19,602 nt of DNA from assembly GCA_964481035.1 (NCBI GenBank), contig CAYZSE010000054.1, forward strand, positions 1 to 19,602, in the 5' to 3' direction. Each line of letters starts with the position of its first letter. Position 1 is the first letter of the stretch. Of the stretch, positions 19,599-19,602 are shown piece after piece. A model generated the notes under the pieces. It saw only the letters and a program-made list of their open reading frames with translations. It had not been told where the DNA came from and ran no database searches. The DNA is from JAAAPF01 sp964481035. Lineage in GTDB: Bacteria; Pseudomonadota; Alphaproteobacteria; Geminicoccales; Geminicoccaceae. The position numbers and the translations under genes were made by a program.

Positions 19599-19602
19599 AA
19601 GG

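Noticed and set aside
19539..19602. LexA/SOS box in front of recA
   Set aside because: No GTTC-N7-GTTC or GAAC-N7-GAAC direct repeat is visible in the 64 bases present. Absence cannot be generalised because the window ends there.

Overview
The window is GC-rich (about 70% by eye) and gene-dense, with almost all genes on the minus strand. It looks like chromosomal DNA of an alphaproteobacterium, probably Rhodospirillales-like. The basis is gene content and order: mnmE / mnmG–rsmG–parA–parB, a DUF6489-type gene overlapping the start of mnmE, a recA–alaS pair, RadC, and canonical parS sites of the replication-origin domain. The order-level placement is inference.

Layout from left to right. Positions 26-1918 (+) encode a 630-residue DUF4914-like protein with a P-loop of the HPr kinase/PEP carboxykinase type. 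Positions 1992-2171 (+) hold what looks like a decayed C-terminal fragment of a D-threonine aldolase/D-serine dehydratase-like enzyme. Positions 2219-2743 (-) hold an AT-rich, apparently foreign gene for a small HEPN-like protein, directly behind parB. The tightly overlapping minus-strand run mnmG > rsmG > parA > parB (6881 down to 2779) carries tRNA wobble-uridine modification, 16S rRNA m7G methylation and chromosome segregation. A plus-strand gene (6952-9459) for a CPA1 Na+/H+ antiporter fused to a cyclic-nucleotide-binding domain sits between mnmG and mnmE. Two perfect parS palindromes lie where it converges with mnmE, one of them inside its last codons. mnmE (9479-10816) follows, then a DUF6489-like gene.

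The right half is mixed housekeeping and accessory metabolism, all on the minus strand. It holds a MaoC-type (R)-hydratase, a DUF4332 helix-hairpin-helix protein, RadC, a fructosamine-kinase homologue overlapping a low-molecular-weight phosphatase gene (a likely protein-deglycation pair), an intracellular PHA depolymerase homologue with an atypical nucleophile box, alaS and recA. MaoC and the depolymerase would both fit polyhydroxyalkanoate turnover.

No rRNA, tRNA, CRISPR array, insertion sequence or recognisable oriC was seen. The points most worth a second look are the twin parS sites, the antiporter wedged into the mnmE/mnmG neighbourhood, the HEPN-like gene behind parB, the kinase/phosphatase deglycation pair, the DUF4914 protein and the depolymerase with serine where cysteine is usual.
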